Shown: positions 9,834-19,910 of the stretch, in pieces
Position numbering within the stretch: the first letter of the stretch is position 1
How the letters are laid out: every line of letters starts with the position of its first letter
Source of the DNA: Desulfobacteraceae bacterium
Lineage (GTDB): Bacteria; Desulfobacterota; Desulfobacteria; Desulfobacterales; UBA5852
Assembly (NCBI GenBank): GCA_014237395.1
Contig: JABZFP010000014.1
Coordinates: forward strand, 124,001 to 188,000
DNA length: 64,000 bases
Reading direction: 5' to 3'
Translations under genes and position numbers: made by a program
The notes under the pieces: generated by a model
The model's input: the letters and a program-made list of their open reading frames with translations, nothing else
Database searches by the model: none
What the model was told of the DNA's origin: nothing

Positions 9834-10553
9834 TTGAGACGCGATCACCGCCCCTATGCTGTCAAGCGACTGTTTCTGCGCTGGCAGCAGTATTATGTGC
9901 GGCGCTTTCTGCGCCCCCAGTTCGATACCCTCGGCCGGGGACACCACTTCATGCGTCCCTGGTACGTCGAACTTTTCGGGGCCCCCATCACCTTGGGTTG
10001 CTATGCCACCGTGATTGCCTGTGCGGATGCGCGGGTTCGTTTCTGTGTCTGGCCGGACCAGGCGGGTGAGGGGCTGATCCGCATCGGCGATTACAGCTTG
10101 ATCTGCCCGGGCGTGCGCATCAGTTCGGCCTGCCGTGTTACGATCGGGCACAGTGTCATGATGGCCAACCGCGTTTACCTGACCGATTCCGATTGGCATG
10201 ATCTTTATGATCGCACCGCCGCAGGGCGAGGCGCGCCGATTCGCATTGGCAACAATGTCTGGCTGGGGGACAGCGTCATCGTCTGCAAGGGGGTTACGGT
10301 CGGTGATAACAGCGTTATCGGGGCCGGCGCCGTTGTCGTCAGCGACATTCCCGCCAATGCCGTTGCGGCCGGCAACCCGGCCCGCGTTGTGAAGACCCTC
10401 GATCCAGCGCGCCCCATGAAAACCCGCCGGGACTGGTTTGCCGACCCCTCCCAGCTGTCACGCGACTTCCAGGTCTGGGATCAGGCCCTCCTGCAGGGAA
10501 ACACCCTGGGCCATTGGTTCCGTTATCTGGTGCGGCCGAATCGACGGGATTGA
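9834..10553 (+). CDS. Left-handed beta-helix (hexapeptide) acyltransferase
   Basis: Hexapeptide repeats run through the middle and C-terminal half (IRIGDYSLICPGVRIS, IRIGNNVWLGDSVIVCKG, VIGAGAVVVSDIPANAVAAG), ending in the NPARVVK signature of the LacA/maltose/xenobiotic acyltransferase family, which use acetyl- or acyl-CoA and act as trimers. A TTG start at 9834 is preferred because GAGAGG sits nine bases upstream; an ATG at 9753 would add 27 residues and overlap the previous gene. The target is probably a sugar or glycan, judged from the family only. Confidence 0.87.
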   Translation: MRRDHRPYAVKRLFLRWQQYYVRRFLRPQFDTLGRGHHFMRPWYVELFGAPITLGCYATVIACADARVRFCVWPDQAGEGLIRIGDYSLICPGVRISSACRVTIGHSVMMANRVYLTDSDWHDLYDRTAAGRGAPIRIGNNVWLGDSVIVCKGVTVGDNSVIGAGAVVVSDIPANAVAAGNPARVVKTLDPARPMKTRRDWFADPSQLSRDFQVWDQALLQGNTLGHWFRYLVRPNRRD

Positions 10554-10674
10554 TGCGTTTCCGGCCAGCTTTCCCGATGCCCACCAAACCGCTTTTCCCC
10601 TAACCAATGCGTGTGATCTAAGGCATGAAACGGATGCTGCCATCGTCATTTCGGCGGCAGGCAACCGATAGCGA

Positions 10675-11829
10675 TTAACTAGCGTCGTCCATCGTGTCCG
10701 GCAGGCTTTGCTGGTGCCACCGGAAAAGAATGCCGCCCACCAGGGCCAAACCGGCACTAATGACAAACAGGTGCCGGGCGCCTAATTGATCAAAAAGGGC
10801 TCCGTTGACCATAAAGCCGATCATCAGCCCCAGCCCGTAAGTGATGGCATTGTTGGCCGCCTGCCCCAGTGTTTTGGCCGGACCGGGGGTAAGTCGATCC
10901 ATATAAAGAATGCTGGCCATGTGAAACGTGCCGTAGGAAAAGGCATGCAGGATTTGCGACCCCAAAATGATCGCCGGCGACGTAAAGGCGGCTATCAGCA
11001 GCCAGCGCAGGGCGGCAATAAAGAAAGACGCCAGCAGAACCGATTCGAAGCTGGCCCAGGAAAAGAGTCGCCGAGAGTTGATCATGACAACGATTTCAGC
11101 CAGAACGGCTATCGCCCAGGCGATACCGATATAGGTAGGCGGCAGGCCGAGATTCTCGAGATGGATGGAGAAAAAACCGTAATAGGTCCCGTGGCTGACC
11201 AGCATGAGAAATCCGCAGCAGAGGAAGACCAGGGTCCGGGGCCAATTTATCCGGATCGGCGCGCTTTTGGTCACGAGCGGGCGCACCACCGGCGCTGCCG
11301 GCAAGGCGACGGCCGCCATCGTCTGCAGCATGGCGCCCGCCAGGATCAATGGTACGATCAAGGCAATGCCGTAACGTTCGCTCACATGCCCCAGCACCGT
11401 GACAATCAAGATGAAACTCACAGAGCCCCAGACGCGTACACGGCCGTAGGTGTTTTTGTCTTCTCCCAGGAGGTCCATGGCATAGGCTTCCAAGAAAGAA
11501 ATCAACGGGGCGTAAAACATACCGTGCACGACAGCCAGAACCAGCATGGGTTTGAAATCAGTCGTGTAGAGATATCCAGCCCAGGACACGCAGGCCAGGG
11601 CATTGCAAAGCAGATAGATGGATTTGCGGCGGCGGAAACGGTCCGCCAGGGCGCCCCAGACGAAGGGAAACAATACAAGGGTGGCTGAGCGCAGGCCTGC
11701 CAACATCCCAATCTGGGACCCGTTAAAGCCTAAATGGTAGCAGTAAAGATTGAAATAGGGCAGGTACAGTCCCAGAATGCCAAAATAAATAAAATATTGG
11801 GACCGCAGAATCACTCTGGATGACGGCAT
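10675..11829 (-). CDS. MFS transporter, HcaT/LacY-like
   Basis: A 384-residue integral membrane protein with about 12 hydrophobic segments and the MFS loop 2-3 motif (WGALADRFRRRKS). The pattern of short loops and the opening sequence YFGILGLYLPYFN resemble the phenylpropionate-permease (HcaT) / nucleoside-proton-symporter branch. An AGGAGAT precedes the ATG. It converges with the acyltransferase gene and diverges from the Hsp20 gene, so it is probably a single-gene unit. The substrate is unknown. Confidence 0.9.
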   Translation of the reverse strand: MPSSRVILRSQYFIYFGILGLYLPYFNLYCYHLGFNGSQIGMLAGLRSATLVLFPFVWGALADRFRRRKSIYLLCNALACVSWAGYLYTTDFKPMLVLAVVHGMFYAPLISFLEAYAMDLLGEDKNTYGRVRVWGSVSFILIVTVLGHVSERYGIALIVPLILAGAMLQTMAAVALPAAPVVRPLVTKSAPIRINWPRTLVFLCCGFLMLVSHGTYYGFFSIHLENLGLPPTYIGIAWAIAVLAEIVVMINSRRLFSWASFESVLLASFFIAALRWLLIAAFTSPAIILGSQILHAFSYGTFHMASILYMDRLTPGPAKTLGQAANNAITYGLGLMIGFMVNGALFDQLGARHLFVISAGLALVGGILFRWHQQSLPDTMDDAS

Positions 11830-11977
11830 GCGGATCTCCTGCCTGAACGTATCGTGGCGGCGGTTGTGAGGGGAGGGATCCCCGCTTTACAAAAAACGGT
11901 TGAAATGCTAATTTGCCGACACCGTAAAACATCCTTATTTATAATAACGTAACTGCCTTAGCAACCGGGAGCCGGCC

Positions 11978-12424
11978 ATGGAATATATCAAGATTCGATT
12001 CGGCGACGACTGGGACAAGCTGGGATCGGGTTTCGAGCGGACCCTGGACACCATATTTCGATCCGCCAATCCGATGTTTGCCGATTGTGACCAGCCTTGG
12101 AATCCTCAAATGGACGTTTACGAGACGCCCGAGGAATTTTATATCACAGCCGAAATCGCCGGGGTGGAAAAAGACGATATCGATATCGAAATCAATAACA
12201 AGGCTCTTAAAATCAGCGGGCGGCGGCCACCCCAGCCCCGTGCGGCCGAAGCCTCCTTCCGTTTGGCGGAAATTCAATACGGTCAGTTCGAACGGGTGAT
12301 CTATCTGCCGACAACGATCGATCCGGATGTTGTTTCGGCAACTTACACCAACGGATTTTTGCACCTGCGGCTGGCCAAGTCGATGCCCACCAGACCGCGT
12401 CGTATTCCCATTTCGGAAGAGTAA
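11978..12424 (+). CDS. Hsp20/alpha-crystallin small heat-shock protein
   Basis: A 148-residue protein with a central alpha-crystallin domain: NPQMDVYETPEEFYITAEI, GVEKDDIDIEI, the strand LKISGRR, and the end motif GFLHLRLAK (GxLxxxxPK-like). Small heat-shock proteins hold unfolding proteins in soluble oligomers without ATP. GGGAG lies before the ATG and a TATAAT is present at 11940-11945, though no matching -35 is clear. The lon gene follows after 73 nt, so chaperone and protease are probably co-expressed. Confidence 0.95.
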   Translation: MEYIKIRFGDDWDKLGSGFERTLDTIFRSANPMFADCDQPWNPQMDVYETPEEFYITAEIAGVEKDDIDIEINNKALKISGRRPPQPRAAEASFRLAEIQYGQFERVIYLPTTIDPDVVSATYTNGFLHLRLAKSMPTRPRRIPISEE

Positions 12425-12497
12425 GTCATCTAAAAGAGCCGATGAGATTGACTGCGATATCCACTGCGCCATCGATTGATTGCACTGGGAGGTAAGC

Positions 12498-14906
12498 ATG
12501 ACGAAACAACGGTCGCCGGAGGAATTCACAACTGAAAAGCTTCCAGAGCGTCTGCCGATACTGCCGTTGCACGAAACGGCGCTGTATCCCAAAATGGTCC
12601 TGCCCCTGGTGGTGATGCAGGGGGATTCCATCAAGCTGGTGGATGAAGCCATGCAGAAGGACCGGATCATCGGGCTGCTGGTGGCCAAAGCCGACGCCTC
12701 GGGGACTGATGATGCCGGCGCTAGCGATAAAAACGGCGCGGGGGAAGCTGAAAGCGATTCCCAGACGTTCGATCCCATGGAAAACCTGTCGCCGGTCGGC
12801 ACCAGTGCCATGATCCTGAAAATGGCCAAGACCCAGGACAATCAGACCCAGATGCTGGTCCAGGGAATCAGCCGTTTCCGGGTCAAGGCGTTCGATCAGG
12901 AAAAACCGTATCTGATCGCCCAGGTCGAGCATCTCAAGGAAAAGGGTGCCGAGGGCAAAGAGGCTGAGGCCCTGATGAAGAACCTGGTCAACCATTTCGA
13001 CCGGGTCGTGGAACTCTCGCCCGGCATGCCGCCGGAAGTCGCCGTGATGGCCAAGAACATCAATGAGCCCGGTACGCTGGCCAATATGGTGGCATCCACG
13101 CTCAATGTCGATGCTCAGAAGAAGCAGGTTATTCTGGAAATCGATGATGCCAAGAAACGCCTGCATGCCGTGACGCGACTGGTGAACGAACAGCTTGAAA
13201 TTCTGGAGCTGGGCAACAAGATCCAGTCCCAGGTCAAGGGAGACATGGAAAAGAGCCAGCGGGAGTATTACCTGCGGCAGCAACTCAAGGCCATCCGTGA
13301 GGAGTTGGGTGAGACCGACGACAGCAACGTGGAGTTGGAAGAGTATCGGACCAAAGTCCTTGAGGGCAACCTGCCGGAGGAAGCCCGCAAAGAAGCCGAT
13401 CGGGAGCTGAGCCGCCTGGCCCGCATGCATCCATCCTCGGCGGAGTACAGCGTGGCGACAACCTATCTCGATTGGATAACGGCGCTGCCCTGGCACAAAA
13501 GTACCGAAGACAACCTGGACATCAAAGCGGCCCGCGACATCCTGGATGCCGATCATTTCGGTTTGGAGAAAGCCAAGCGGCGGATTGTCGAGCATCTGGC
13601 CGTCCGAAAACTGAATCCGGCCACCAAGGGACCGATTCTGTGTTTCGTGGGACCGCCAGGGACCGGCAAAACATCGCTGGGCCGCTCGGTGGCTCGCGCC
13701 ATGGGGCGCAAGTTCTGGCGGATATCGCTAGGCGGTGTGCGTGACGAGGCGGAAATCCGAGGTCATCGGCGCACCTACGTGGGTGCCATGCCCGGGCGTA
13801 TGATCCAGGCCCTGCGCCGCTGCGATTCGAACAACCCTGTTTTCATGCTGGACGAAATCGACAAACTGGGCAGTGACTTCCGGGGCGATCCGTCGTCAGC
13901 CCTGCTGGAGGTGCTCGATCCCGAGCAGAACTATTCCTTTTCGGATCACTACCTGGACGTGCCGTTCGACCTCTCACGCGTCATGTTCATTACCACGGCC
14001 AACGTCCTGGATACGATTCCACCGCCACTTCTCGATCGCATGGAAGTGCTCGAGATGGTGGGGTATACTCTGGAAGAAAAAGTTAAAATCGCCAACCGCT
14101 ACCTGATTCCACGCCAGCGGGAGGCCCACGGGCTCAAGGCACGTCAGTTCAAGATTACCGCCGGCGCGCTGAAACGCATCATCAGCGGCTACACCCGGGA
14201 GGCCGGATTGCGCAACCTGGAGCGTGAAATTGCCTCGATTTGCCGGGGCGTGGCGGCCAAGGTGGCCCAGGGCGATGCCGACGCTGTGTCGGTGGCCGTG
14301 GACGACGTGGCCGAATATCTCGGCCCGATCAAACGCACGGCCGAAACCAAAGCGCGCACGGCGACACCGGGGGTCGCCATGGGACTGGCCTGGACGCCCA
14401 CCGGCGGCGAGATCCTTTTTATCGAGGCCACGGCCATGAAGGGCCAGAAAGGGCTCACGCTGACAGGGCAGTTGGGCGATGTGATGAAAGAATCCGCCAC
14501 GGCCGCCCTGAGCTATATCCGTTCCCATGCCAAAGCGCTTGAAATCGACGACGATTTCTTCAACAGTCACGATATCCATATTCACGTGCCGGCCGGCGCG
14601 ATCCCTAAAGACGGGCCATCTGCCGGCGTTACCATGCTGACGGCCCTGGTGTCCTTGTTTACCAATCGGCGCATTAAAAAAGACCTTGCCATGACCGGGG
14701 AAATCACCCTGCGGGGTCAGGTGCTGCCCGTCGGGGGGATCAAAGAGAAAGTCCTTGGGGCGCACCGGGCGGGTATCAAAATCCTGATTCTGCCGGCGGC
14801 CAACGAAAAAGATTTGATCGACGTGCCGGAAAAGGTGCGGAATACCATCCAGTTTCACTTTGTATCCAAAATGCGAGACGTGCTCAGCATTGCGATCGGT
14901 TCCTGA
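12498..14906 (+). CDS. lon: Lon ATP-dependent protease
   Basis: An 802-residue LonA-type protease: N-terminal substrate domain (about 20-220), coiled helical region, AAA+ module with Walker A GPPGTGKT (near residue 385) and Walker B FMLDEID, then the C-terminal peptidase with S708 in DGPSAGVT and K751 in [14 protein letters not shown], the Ser-Lys dyad. GGGAGGT directly precedes the ATG at 12498; a TTG 18 nt earlier is in frame but lacks a site. A short acidic, alanine-rich insertion (about residues 60-90) in the N-domain is unusual in composition. It degrades misfolded and regulatory proteins in the cytoplasm. Confidence 0.98.
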   Translation: MTKQRSPEEFTTEKLPERLPILPLHETALYPKMVLPLVVMQGDSIKLVDEAMQKDRIIGLLVAKADASGTDDAGASDKNGAGEAESDSQTFDPMENLSPVGTSAMILKMAKTQDNQTQMLVQGISRFRVKAFDQEKPYLIAQVEHLKEKGAEGKEAEALMKNLVNHFDRVVELSPGMPPEVAVMAKNINEPGTLANMVASTLNVDAQKKQVILEIDDAKKRLHAVTRLVNEQLEILELGNKIQSQVKGDMEKSQREYYLRQQLKAIREELGETDDSNVELEEYRTKVLEGNLPEEARKEADRELSRLARMHPSSAEYSVATTYLDWITALPWHKSTEDNLDIKAARDILDADHFGLEKAKRRIVEHLAVRKLNPATKGPILCFVGPPGTGKTSLGRSVARAMGRKFWRISLGGVRDEAEIRGHRRTYVGAMPGRMIQALRRCDSNNPVFMLDEIDKLGSDFRGDPSSALLEVLDPEQNYSFSDHYLDVPFDLSRVMFITTANVLDTIPPPLLDRMEVLEMVGYTLEEKVKIANRYLIPRQREAHGLKARQFKITAGALKRIISGYTREAGLRNLEREIASICRGVAAKVAQGDADAVSVAVDDVAEYLGPIKRTAETKARTATPGVAMGLAWTPTGGEILFIEATAMKGQKGLTLTGQLGDVMKESATAALSYIRSHAKALEIDDDFFNSHDIHIHVPAGAIPKDGPSAGVTMLTALVSLFTNRRIKKDLAMTGEITLRGQVLPVGGIKEKVLGAHRAGIKILILPAANEKDLIDVPEKVRNTIQFHFVSKMRDVLSIAIGS

Positions 14907-14917
14907 GCCTAAAACTG

Positions 14918-14957
14918 CCGGTCATCCGGGCGCTTCCGCGAGGCGCCCGACGACCGG
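14918..14957 (+). terminator. Hairpin after lon
   Basis: Left arm 14918-14933 pairs with right arm 14942-14957 (14 of 16 positions) around an 8-nt loop, starting 12 nt after the lon stop. There is no immediate T-run, so it may act as an mRNA 3-prime stabiliser or a weak terminator. Confidence 0.55.
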
Positions 14958-15014
14958 TCCTGGCGGTGATGCCAACCCCGCGTTAAACCTCCTTACCCCT
15001 TTTTTGTGATAGCG

Positions 15015-15800
15015 ATGATGTGTTTTTGCTCTGAGTCTGTTCGCCTTTTTCTTCGATGGTGTCTGCACCTGTGTTGTGTATTTTTCATACTGAATGGCTG
15101 TTATTCGGTATCCACCACGGCTCCCCCCCGGGAAGCCCCCGCCGCGCCGCAGGGCCATCCCAAACCCTATCGGGTCGGAAAGCAATGGTACCAGCCCATA
15201 CCGGATGCCGACGGATTCCGGCAACAGGGCACGGCGTCCTGGTATGGTAAAAAATTTCACGGGCGTAAAACATCCAATGGCGAAACCTACGATATGTACG
15301 GGGTCTCGGCCGCTCACAAAACCCTGCCCTTCAATACGGTCGTGCGGGTGCACAATTTTCGCAATGGCCGCGAACTGGACGTTCGCATCAATGACCGCGG
15401 TCCGTTCGTGCAGGGCCGCATTATCGATCTCTCCTACGGGGCGGCGAATAAGCTGGGGGTGGTCGGGCCGGGCACCGCGCCGGTGGAAATCGTGGCGCTG
15501 GCCGCTCCGGCGCACACGGTGCGACAACCCGGGGGGCAGGAACGGTTGGTGGCGGTCGACCTGACCAGCGGCAATTTTACCTTTCAGGTCGGGGCCTTCC
15601 AAGACCGCAACAATGCCGAGCGCCTGGCCGCCAAGCTGCGTAAAGAAAATTACAGTCATGTCCATGTGGCCTCCTTCGACCGGGGGGACGGCCTGTTTCA
15701 CCGCGTTCGCGTCGGCCGCGCCACCTCCTTGAAAGAAGCCGATCAATACGAGCAGGCCCTGATAGGCCAAGGCTTCGATGTGTTCATCGTTGCAGAGTAG
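15015..15800 (+). CDS. rlpA: RlpA-type septal lytic transglycosylase lipoprotein with SPOR domain
   Basis: The N-terminus is a hydrophobic signal ending in the lipobox FILNGC, so the protein should be an outer-membrane lipoprotein. A double-psi beta-barrel follows with the RlpA signatures GTASWYGKKFHGRKTSNGE, and VRINDRGPF. The last 75 residues are a SPOR domain (FTFQVGAFQDRNNAERLAAKL), which binds denuded peptidoglycan at the septum. RlpA cleaves glycan strands lacking stem peptides. Start choice between 15006 (GTG), 15015 and 15018 (ATG) is uncertain because none has a clear ribosome-binding site. The next gene begins one base after the stop. Confidence 0.93.
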   Translation: MMCFCSESVRLFLRWCLHLCCVFFILNGCYSVSTTAPPREAPAAPQGHPKPYRVGKQWYQPIPDADGFRQQGTASWYGKKFHGRKTSNGETYDMYGVSAAHKTLPFNTVVRVHNFRNGRELDVRINDRGPFVQGRIIDLSYGAANKLGVVGPGTAPVEIVALAAPAHTVRQPGGQERLVAVDLTSGNFTFQVGAFQDRNNAERLAAKLRKENYSHVHVASFDRGDGLFHRVRVGRATSLKEADQYEQALIGQGFDVFIVAE

Positions 15801-15801
15801 C

Positions 15802-16371
15802 ATGGTCGCCACCGGGCAGACGGTATTCCTGGATCGGGACGGCGTGATCAACCGGGATTCACCGAATTATATCACGTCCTGGGACCAGTTCGTTTTTTTG
15901 CCGGGCAGCCTGGATGCGATTAGCCGCCTAACACAAGCCGGCATGACGGTCATGGTCATTACCAACCAGTCGGCCGTGGGGCGCGGCATGCTTGACATCG
16001 CGACATTGGACGCCATGCACCGCAATTTGTGCCAAGCGGTGGACGCGCAGGGCGGTCGGATCGACGCCATTTTCTACTGCCCGCACCATCCGGACGACGG
16101 GTGCGCCTGCCGCAAGCCTAAGCCTGGTTTGATCCGTCAGGCTAAGCGTCAATACCGCCTGGACCTGGCCGTGGCCACCATGATCGGCGACAGTGCGCGC
16201 GACATCGAATGTGGCATCCGGGCCGGTTGCGGTCGCACGATCCTGGTCCAGTCCGGTTTGCATGACGCCCTTCCCCAACTGAAGGCCCAGGGGATGTCGC
16301 CCGATTGGGTCGCCCCCGACCTGGCGGCGGCGGTTGACTGGCTGTTGACCCGGCAAGGATCGATACCATGA
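15802..16371 (+). CDS. gmhB: D-glycero-D-manno-heptose-1,7-bisphosphate 7-phosphatase
   Basis: A HAD-superfamily phosphatase of about 189 residues with the nucleophile motif FLDRDGVIN, threonine motif VITNQSAVGRG, and the zinc-loop CPHHPDDGCACRKPKPGL that marks the GmhB branch. GDSARDIECG is the acidic motif IV. It removes the 7-phosphate in the ADP-heptose pathway of LPS inner-core synthesis. The start at 15802 directly follows rlpA; the stop overlaps the recD2 start by four bases (ATGA), so translation is probably coupled. Confidence 0.95.
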   Translation: MVATGQTVFLDRDGVINRDSPNYITSWDQFVFLPGSLDAISRLTQAGMTVMVITNQSAVGRGMLDIATLDAMHRNLCQAVDAQGGRIDAIFYCPHHPDDGCACRKPKPGLIRQAKRQYRLDLAVATMIGDSARDIECGIRAGCGRTILVQSGLHDALPQLKAQGMSPDWVAPDLAAAVDWLLTRQGSIP

Positions 16372-18566
16372 TACCCTTTGCCGACCGGGACGGCACCGCG
16401 CCGTCCGACGACACGGCTGTCACGATTCGGGGGCGTGTCCAACATATCACCTTTCAAAATCCTGATACCCATTTCACCATTGCGCGCCTGCTGACGGATC
16501 CCGACGGCCATCGGGTAACGATTCTGGGGTATATGCTGCTCACCGGGGGCGGTGAGTCGCTGGAAGTCACCGGTCACTGGCAGGAGCATCCCCGCTATGG
16601 TGCCCAGCTGAAGGTGACCCGTTACCAGGTCCTGTTGCCCGATACGGTTGATGGGGTTCGGCGCTATCTGGCATCGGGTGTGATTCGCTGGGTCGGGCCG
16701 AAGCTGGTGGAACGTCTGGTGCGCCATTTCGGGGCCGATCTGCTCGAGGTCATCGAGCAGCGTCCCCACCTGCTGAAGGACGTTCGCGGTATCGGCGACC
16801 AGACGGCGGCATTGATCGAGGACGGCTGGAAGGCCCACCATGCTGCACGGCACCTCATGCAATTTTTGCAGGACAACGGCTTGAAACCCGCCTATTGCGG
16901 CCGGCTCTTCAAAGCGCTGGGCGAAGATGCCGTAGCGCTCCTCCAGGAAGACCCCTATTGCGCGGTGGACGAGGTGCCCGGCATCGGATTTGTGGTGGCG
17001 GATACGATTGCCGGCCATCAGGGGATGCCGGCCGATGATCCCCGTCGCATTCGGGCCTGCCTTGGTCATATACTGGATCAGGCCGTGGCCGAGGGTCATG
17101 TGTTTGTGCCGGAATCCCAGTTGCTGGCCCAAAGCCAGCGCCTTTTCGGTATCGAAACGGAAGCCCTGGCCGGCATGGTGGACGCCATGGTCCGTGATCG
17201 TGACATCCATGTGAGTGATAGGGAAACGGACAGACGGGTTTATCGCATGTCTCTCTATGAGGCGGAGCGTGGCATTGCGGCACGACTGAACGCCATGCTG
17301 GCGCTGCCCTTGCAGGAGGCGGCGGTTTCGCCCGAAACCATCGCCGCGACGGTGATCCAACGGTTGGCCATCCATTTGTCATCCGCGCAACAGGCGGTCA
17401 TCCAGGGCGTTTTGACCCATCGCGTCGCAGTCATTACCGGCGGACCCGGAACCGGTAAAACCACCCTTGTCCGGTCGCTGCACACGGTGTTCCATGCCAT
17501 GGGCCAGTCCGTTTGCCTGGCCGCGCCCACTGGGCGCGCGGCCCGCCGCCTGTCCGAAGTGACGCGCCAGCCCGCCGCTACCCTTCACAAGCTGCTGGGG
17601 TACAACCCCATGGCGGGGGGCTTTGAAAAGGATCAGGACGATCCCATTGACGCGGATGTCTTCATTGTCGACGAGGCGTCCATGGTGGACACGCTCTTGA
17701 TGGCCCAATTTCTCAAAGCGGTGCCCCTGACCGCCGTCCTGATTCTGGTGGGCGATATTTTCCAGCTGCCCTCGGTGGGCCCGGGAAATGTGCTCAAGGA
17801 TATTATCGCCTCTCAGCGGCCGGCGGTGTATCACCTGGTGGAGGTCTTCCGTCAGGCCGAAGAAAGTCCGATCGTGCGCAATGCGCACCGGGTGCGCGAA
17901 GGCGAATGCCCGGATTTGCAGGCGGGGCATTCGTTGGACCTTCTGGCGCCGTTTCACTTTATCGCGGCGGCGCGAACCGGGGACGTGGTGCGCACCATCA
18001 TTGACCTGTGCGTCAACTGGATACCGGATCAGTACGGGCTGGACCCCGTCCGTGACATCCAGGTCCTCACGCCGGTGCACAAAGGGGAGGCGGGCACCAT
18101 CAACCTCAACCAAATGCTGCAGAAAGTGCTTAACCCCGGCGGCCGCCAGCGTCCGGCCAAGTTCCACCCGGGGGACAAGGTGATGCACTTGCGCAACAAT
18201 TACAGCAAGGACGTCTTTAACGGCGATATCGGCCGGGTCACATCGGTGGCGGCGGCCCCCGCCGAGGGCCTGGGCGTTGATTTCGACGGACGCCGGGTGG
18301 ATTACGATGCAACAGACCTGGAGGAATTGACCCTGGCCTATGCCATATCCGTCCACAAATCACAGGGGTCGGAATACCCTGCAGTGGTGCTGCCGCTGCT
18401 CACCCAGCATTTTGTCATGCTGCAACGGAATCTGCTTTACACGGCCATAACGCGCGGCAAGCAGCTGGTTGTTCTTGTCGGCCAGCGCCGTGCGCTGGAC
18501 ATCGCGCTGAAGAACGACCGTCCCAAGCAGCGCTTGTCCAGTTTGCGCCAGCGCTTGATCGGTTAA
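16368..18566 (+). CDS. recD2: RecD2-type 5'-3' DNA helicase
   Basis: A 732-residue SF1B helicase. The N-terminus begins with the RecD2 OB-like region (IRGRVQHITFQNPDTHFTIA) and helix-hairpin-helix repeats (VRGIGDQTAAL, VPGIGFVVAD). The helicase core has Walker A GGPGTGKT near residue 360, motif II VDEASMVD, and the late motifs YAISVHKSQGSEYP and LLYTAITRGK. There are no RecB or RecC genes beside it, as expected for RecD2, which works outside RecBCD. It is the last gene of a possible rlpA-gmhB-recD2 unit. Confidence 0.97.
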   Translation: MIPFADRDGTAPSDDTAVTIRGRVQHITFQNPDTHFTIARLLTDPDGHRVTILGYMLLTGGGESLEVTGHWQEHPRYGAQLKVTRYQVLLPDTVDGVRRYLASGVIRWVGPKLVERLVRHFGADLLEVIEQRPHLLKDVRGIGDQTAALIEDGWKAHHAARHLMQFLQDNGLKPAYCGRLFKALGEDAVALLQEDPYCAVDEVPGIGFVVADTIAGHQGMPADDPRRIRACLGHILDQAVAEGHVFVPESQLLAQSQRLFGIETEALAGMVDAMVRDRDIHVSDRETDRRVYRMSLYEAERGIAARLNAMLALPLQEAAVSPETIAATVIQRLAIHLSSAQQAVIQGVLTHRVAVITGGPGTGKTTLVRSLHTVFHAMGQSVCLAAPTGRAARRLSEVTRQPAATLHKLLGYNPMAGGFEKDQDDPIDADVFIVDEASMVDTLLMAQFLKAVPLTAVLILVGDIFQLPSVGPGNVLKDIIASQRPAVYHLVEVFRQAEESPIVRNAHRVREGECPDLQAGHSLDLLAPFHFIAAARTGDVVRTIIDLCVNWIPDQYGLDPVRDIQVLTPVHKGEAGTINLNQMLQKVLNPGGRQRPAKFHPGDKVMHLRNNYSKDVFNGDIGRVTSVAAAPAEGLGVDFDGRRVDYDATDLEELTLAYAISVHKSQGSEYPAVVLPLLTQHFVMLQRNLLYTAITRGKQLVVLVGQRRALDIALKNDRPKQRLSSLRQRLIG

Positions 18567-18596
18567 GGGGGGGCAGCCGGGCGAGGACATGGAGGC

Positions 18597-19013
18597 TTAG
18601 TTGTCTTCCGGGGGCGGCGGTAGGGGCACTTTGACGAAATCGACCCCTTCCTCTCTGAGGGTTTTTTCTTCCTGCTTGGTGCTGACGCCACGGATATTGC
18701 GGGGTTCCGACGCACCGTAGTGAATCTTGAGGGCCTCTGTGGCAAAATCCGAACCGACATTGTCGAAATTTTTTTCCACAAAGTCATAAATTTGGCGCCC
18801 CAGTGCTTTCAGATCGGTGGTCTCCGGTGAGGGGGTTCCGGCGGTCGGCCGGGATTTGATGGCAAACGTCGAGGGCCGGCGGGAGACGTCGGCATCGTTG
18901 CAGATCGGGCAGGTTACAAGGCCTTTCTTTTTCTGCTTCGCATAGGCCTTCGCATCTTCGAACCATCCTTCGAAGATGTGGCCGTTCTGACAAATCAAAT
19001 CGTAAGCAATCAT
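18597..19013 (-). CDS. DUF1178 family protein
   Basis: A 138-residue protein starting MIAYDLICQNGHIFEGWFED, the conserved start of DUF1178. A CxxC pair (TCPICND) with the upstream C-x-NGH suggests a small metal-binding ribbon. The rest is charged and ends in a proline-rich acidic tail. An in-frame start 105 nt upstream would add a sequence unrelated to the family, so 19013 is chosen. Function is unknown. Confidence 0.9.
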   Translation of the reverse strand: MIAYDLICQNGHIFEGWFEDAKAYAKQKKKGLVTCPICNDADVSRRPSTFAIKSRPTAGTPSPETTDLKALGRQIYDFVEKNFDNVGSDFATEALKIHYGASEPRNIRGVSTKQEEKTLREEGVDFVKVPLPPPPEDN

Positions 19014-19235
19014 GGTTGGAAAGTCTTGGCTGTTCTGTGGTTGTCGTGGCAATCGTAGTCCGCACTTGGCTGTTTCGACTATCATAAGAGAGAAAAAAAA
19101 CAAAGTAATTATTGACATATGGGATATTTTCTAATCAATATAAGAAGATATTGAATGTGTATGAAAGGATTGATGTGCTGCTTTTGCCGGCGGTGAAAGT
19201 TATAGCTAAAATGGCAAAAAGGAGAACAGGTTCTC

Positions 19236-19859
19236 ATGTTAAGCTGTGAGCGTATTCGAAATGCAACGCGGACGCCGGTCTATCAAATTCTTGGCTTGTT
19301 GGTTTGGATTGGTGTTGTGGTATGCCTCTCCGAAACGGTTGTTCAGGCACAAATGCGGTATGTCGGCAGCGAGGAGTTCAAACTGCTGCTGCGCACCGGA
19401 CCGGGAGTGGAGCGCAAGATAATCGATATGATTTCTATCGGCCAGCAAATGGAGATGCTCGAAGACGGTGAGGAATGGGTTCGGGTGCGCCTTCAGGACG
19501 GCAAGGAGGGGTGGGTTTTGAAGCGGTACCTGTCCTCGGAGAAACCCAGCAAACTCGTGCTCCAGGGATTGCAGCAGACCCACGAGCGCCTTTCCGCAAC
19601 GGCCGATGAACTTTCTCAAGAAAACGAAACCCTCAAGGCGGCGAATGCCGAAATCAAGGCCAGCCTGGAAGAAAAGACCCAAGCCCTTGAAGAACTCACC
19701 CGAAGCTATAACACGTTGAAGCAGGATTCGGATGCCAGTTCTTTTCAAATGCGCAAGTATCTGGTTTTCTTCTTCAGCGGCGCGGGCATTCTCTTTATCG
19801 GTCTTCTGCTGGGTCTGGTCATGAAACGTCAGCGGCGCAAATCCATGTATATGATATAG
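19236..19859 (+). CDS. Membrane-anchored SH3b/coiled-coil protein (YgiM-like)
   Basis: A 207-residue protein with an N-terminal hydrophobic signal/anchor (about 17-38, ending VVQAQ), a bacterial SH3 domain (about 40-100; LLLRTGPGVERK, EEWVRVRLQDGKEGWV), a coiled coil rich in Glu/Leu (about 105-170) and a C-terminal membrane helix followed by a basic tail KRQRRKS. This order matches the TIGR04211/YgiM family of periplasmic SH3 proteins anchored in the inner membrane. AGGAGA lies nine bases before the ATG. A role in sensing or organising cell wall is inferred from SH3b only. Confidence 0.9.
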   Translation: MLSCERIRNATRTPVYQILGLLVWIGVVVCLSETVVQAQMRYVGSEEFKLLLRTGPGVERKIIDMISIGQQMEMLEDGEEWVRVRLQDGKEGWVLKRYLSSEKPSKLVLQGLQQTHERLSATADELSQENETLKAANAEIKASLEEKTQALEELTRSYNTLKQDSDASSFQMRKYLVFFFSGAGILFIGLLLGLVMKRQRRKSMYMI

Positions 19860-19910
19860 ACCCGTCCTTTACAGCCTGCCATCTTTTATGACCTGCTGCT
19901 TTGGTACGCG

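Noticed and set aside
12426..13595. 389-codon minus-strand frame opposite lon
   Set aside because: It is antisense to the well-conserved N-terminal and AAA+ regions of Lon.
19112..19144. TTGACA followed by TATAAG upstream of the SH3-protein gene
   Set aside because: The spacer is 21 nt, too long for a normal sigma-70 promoter.
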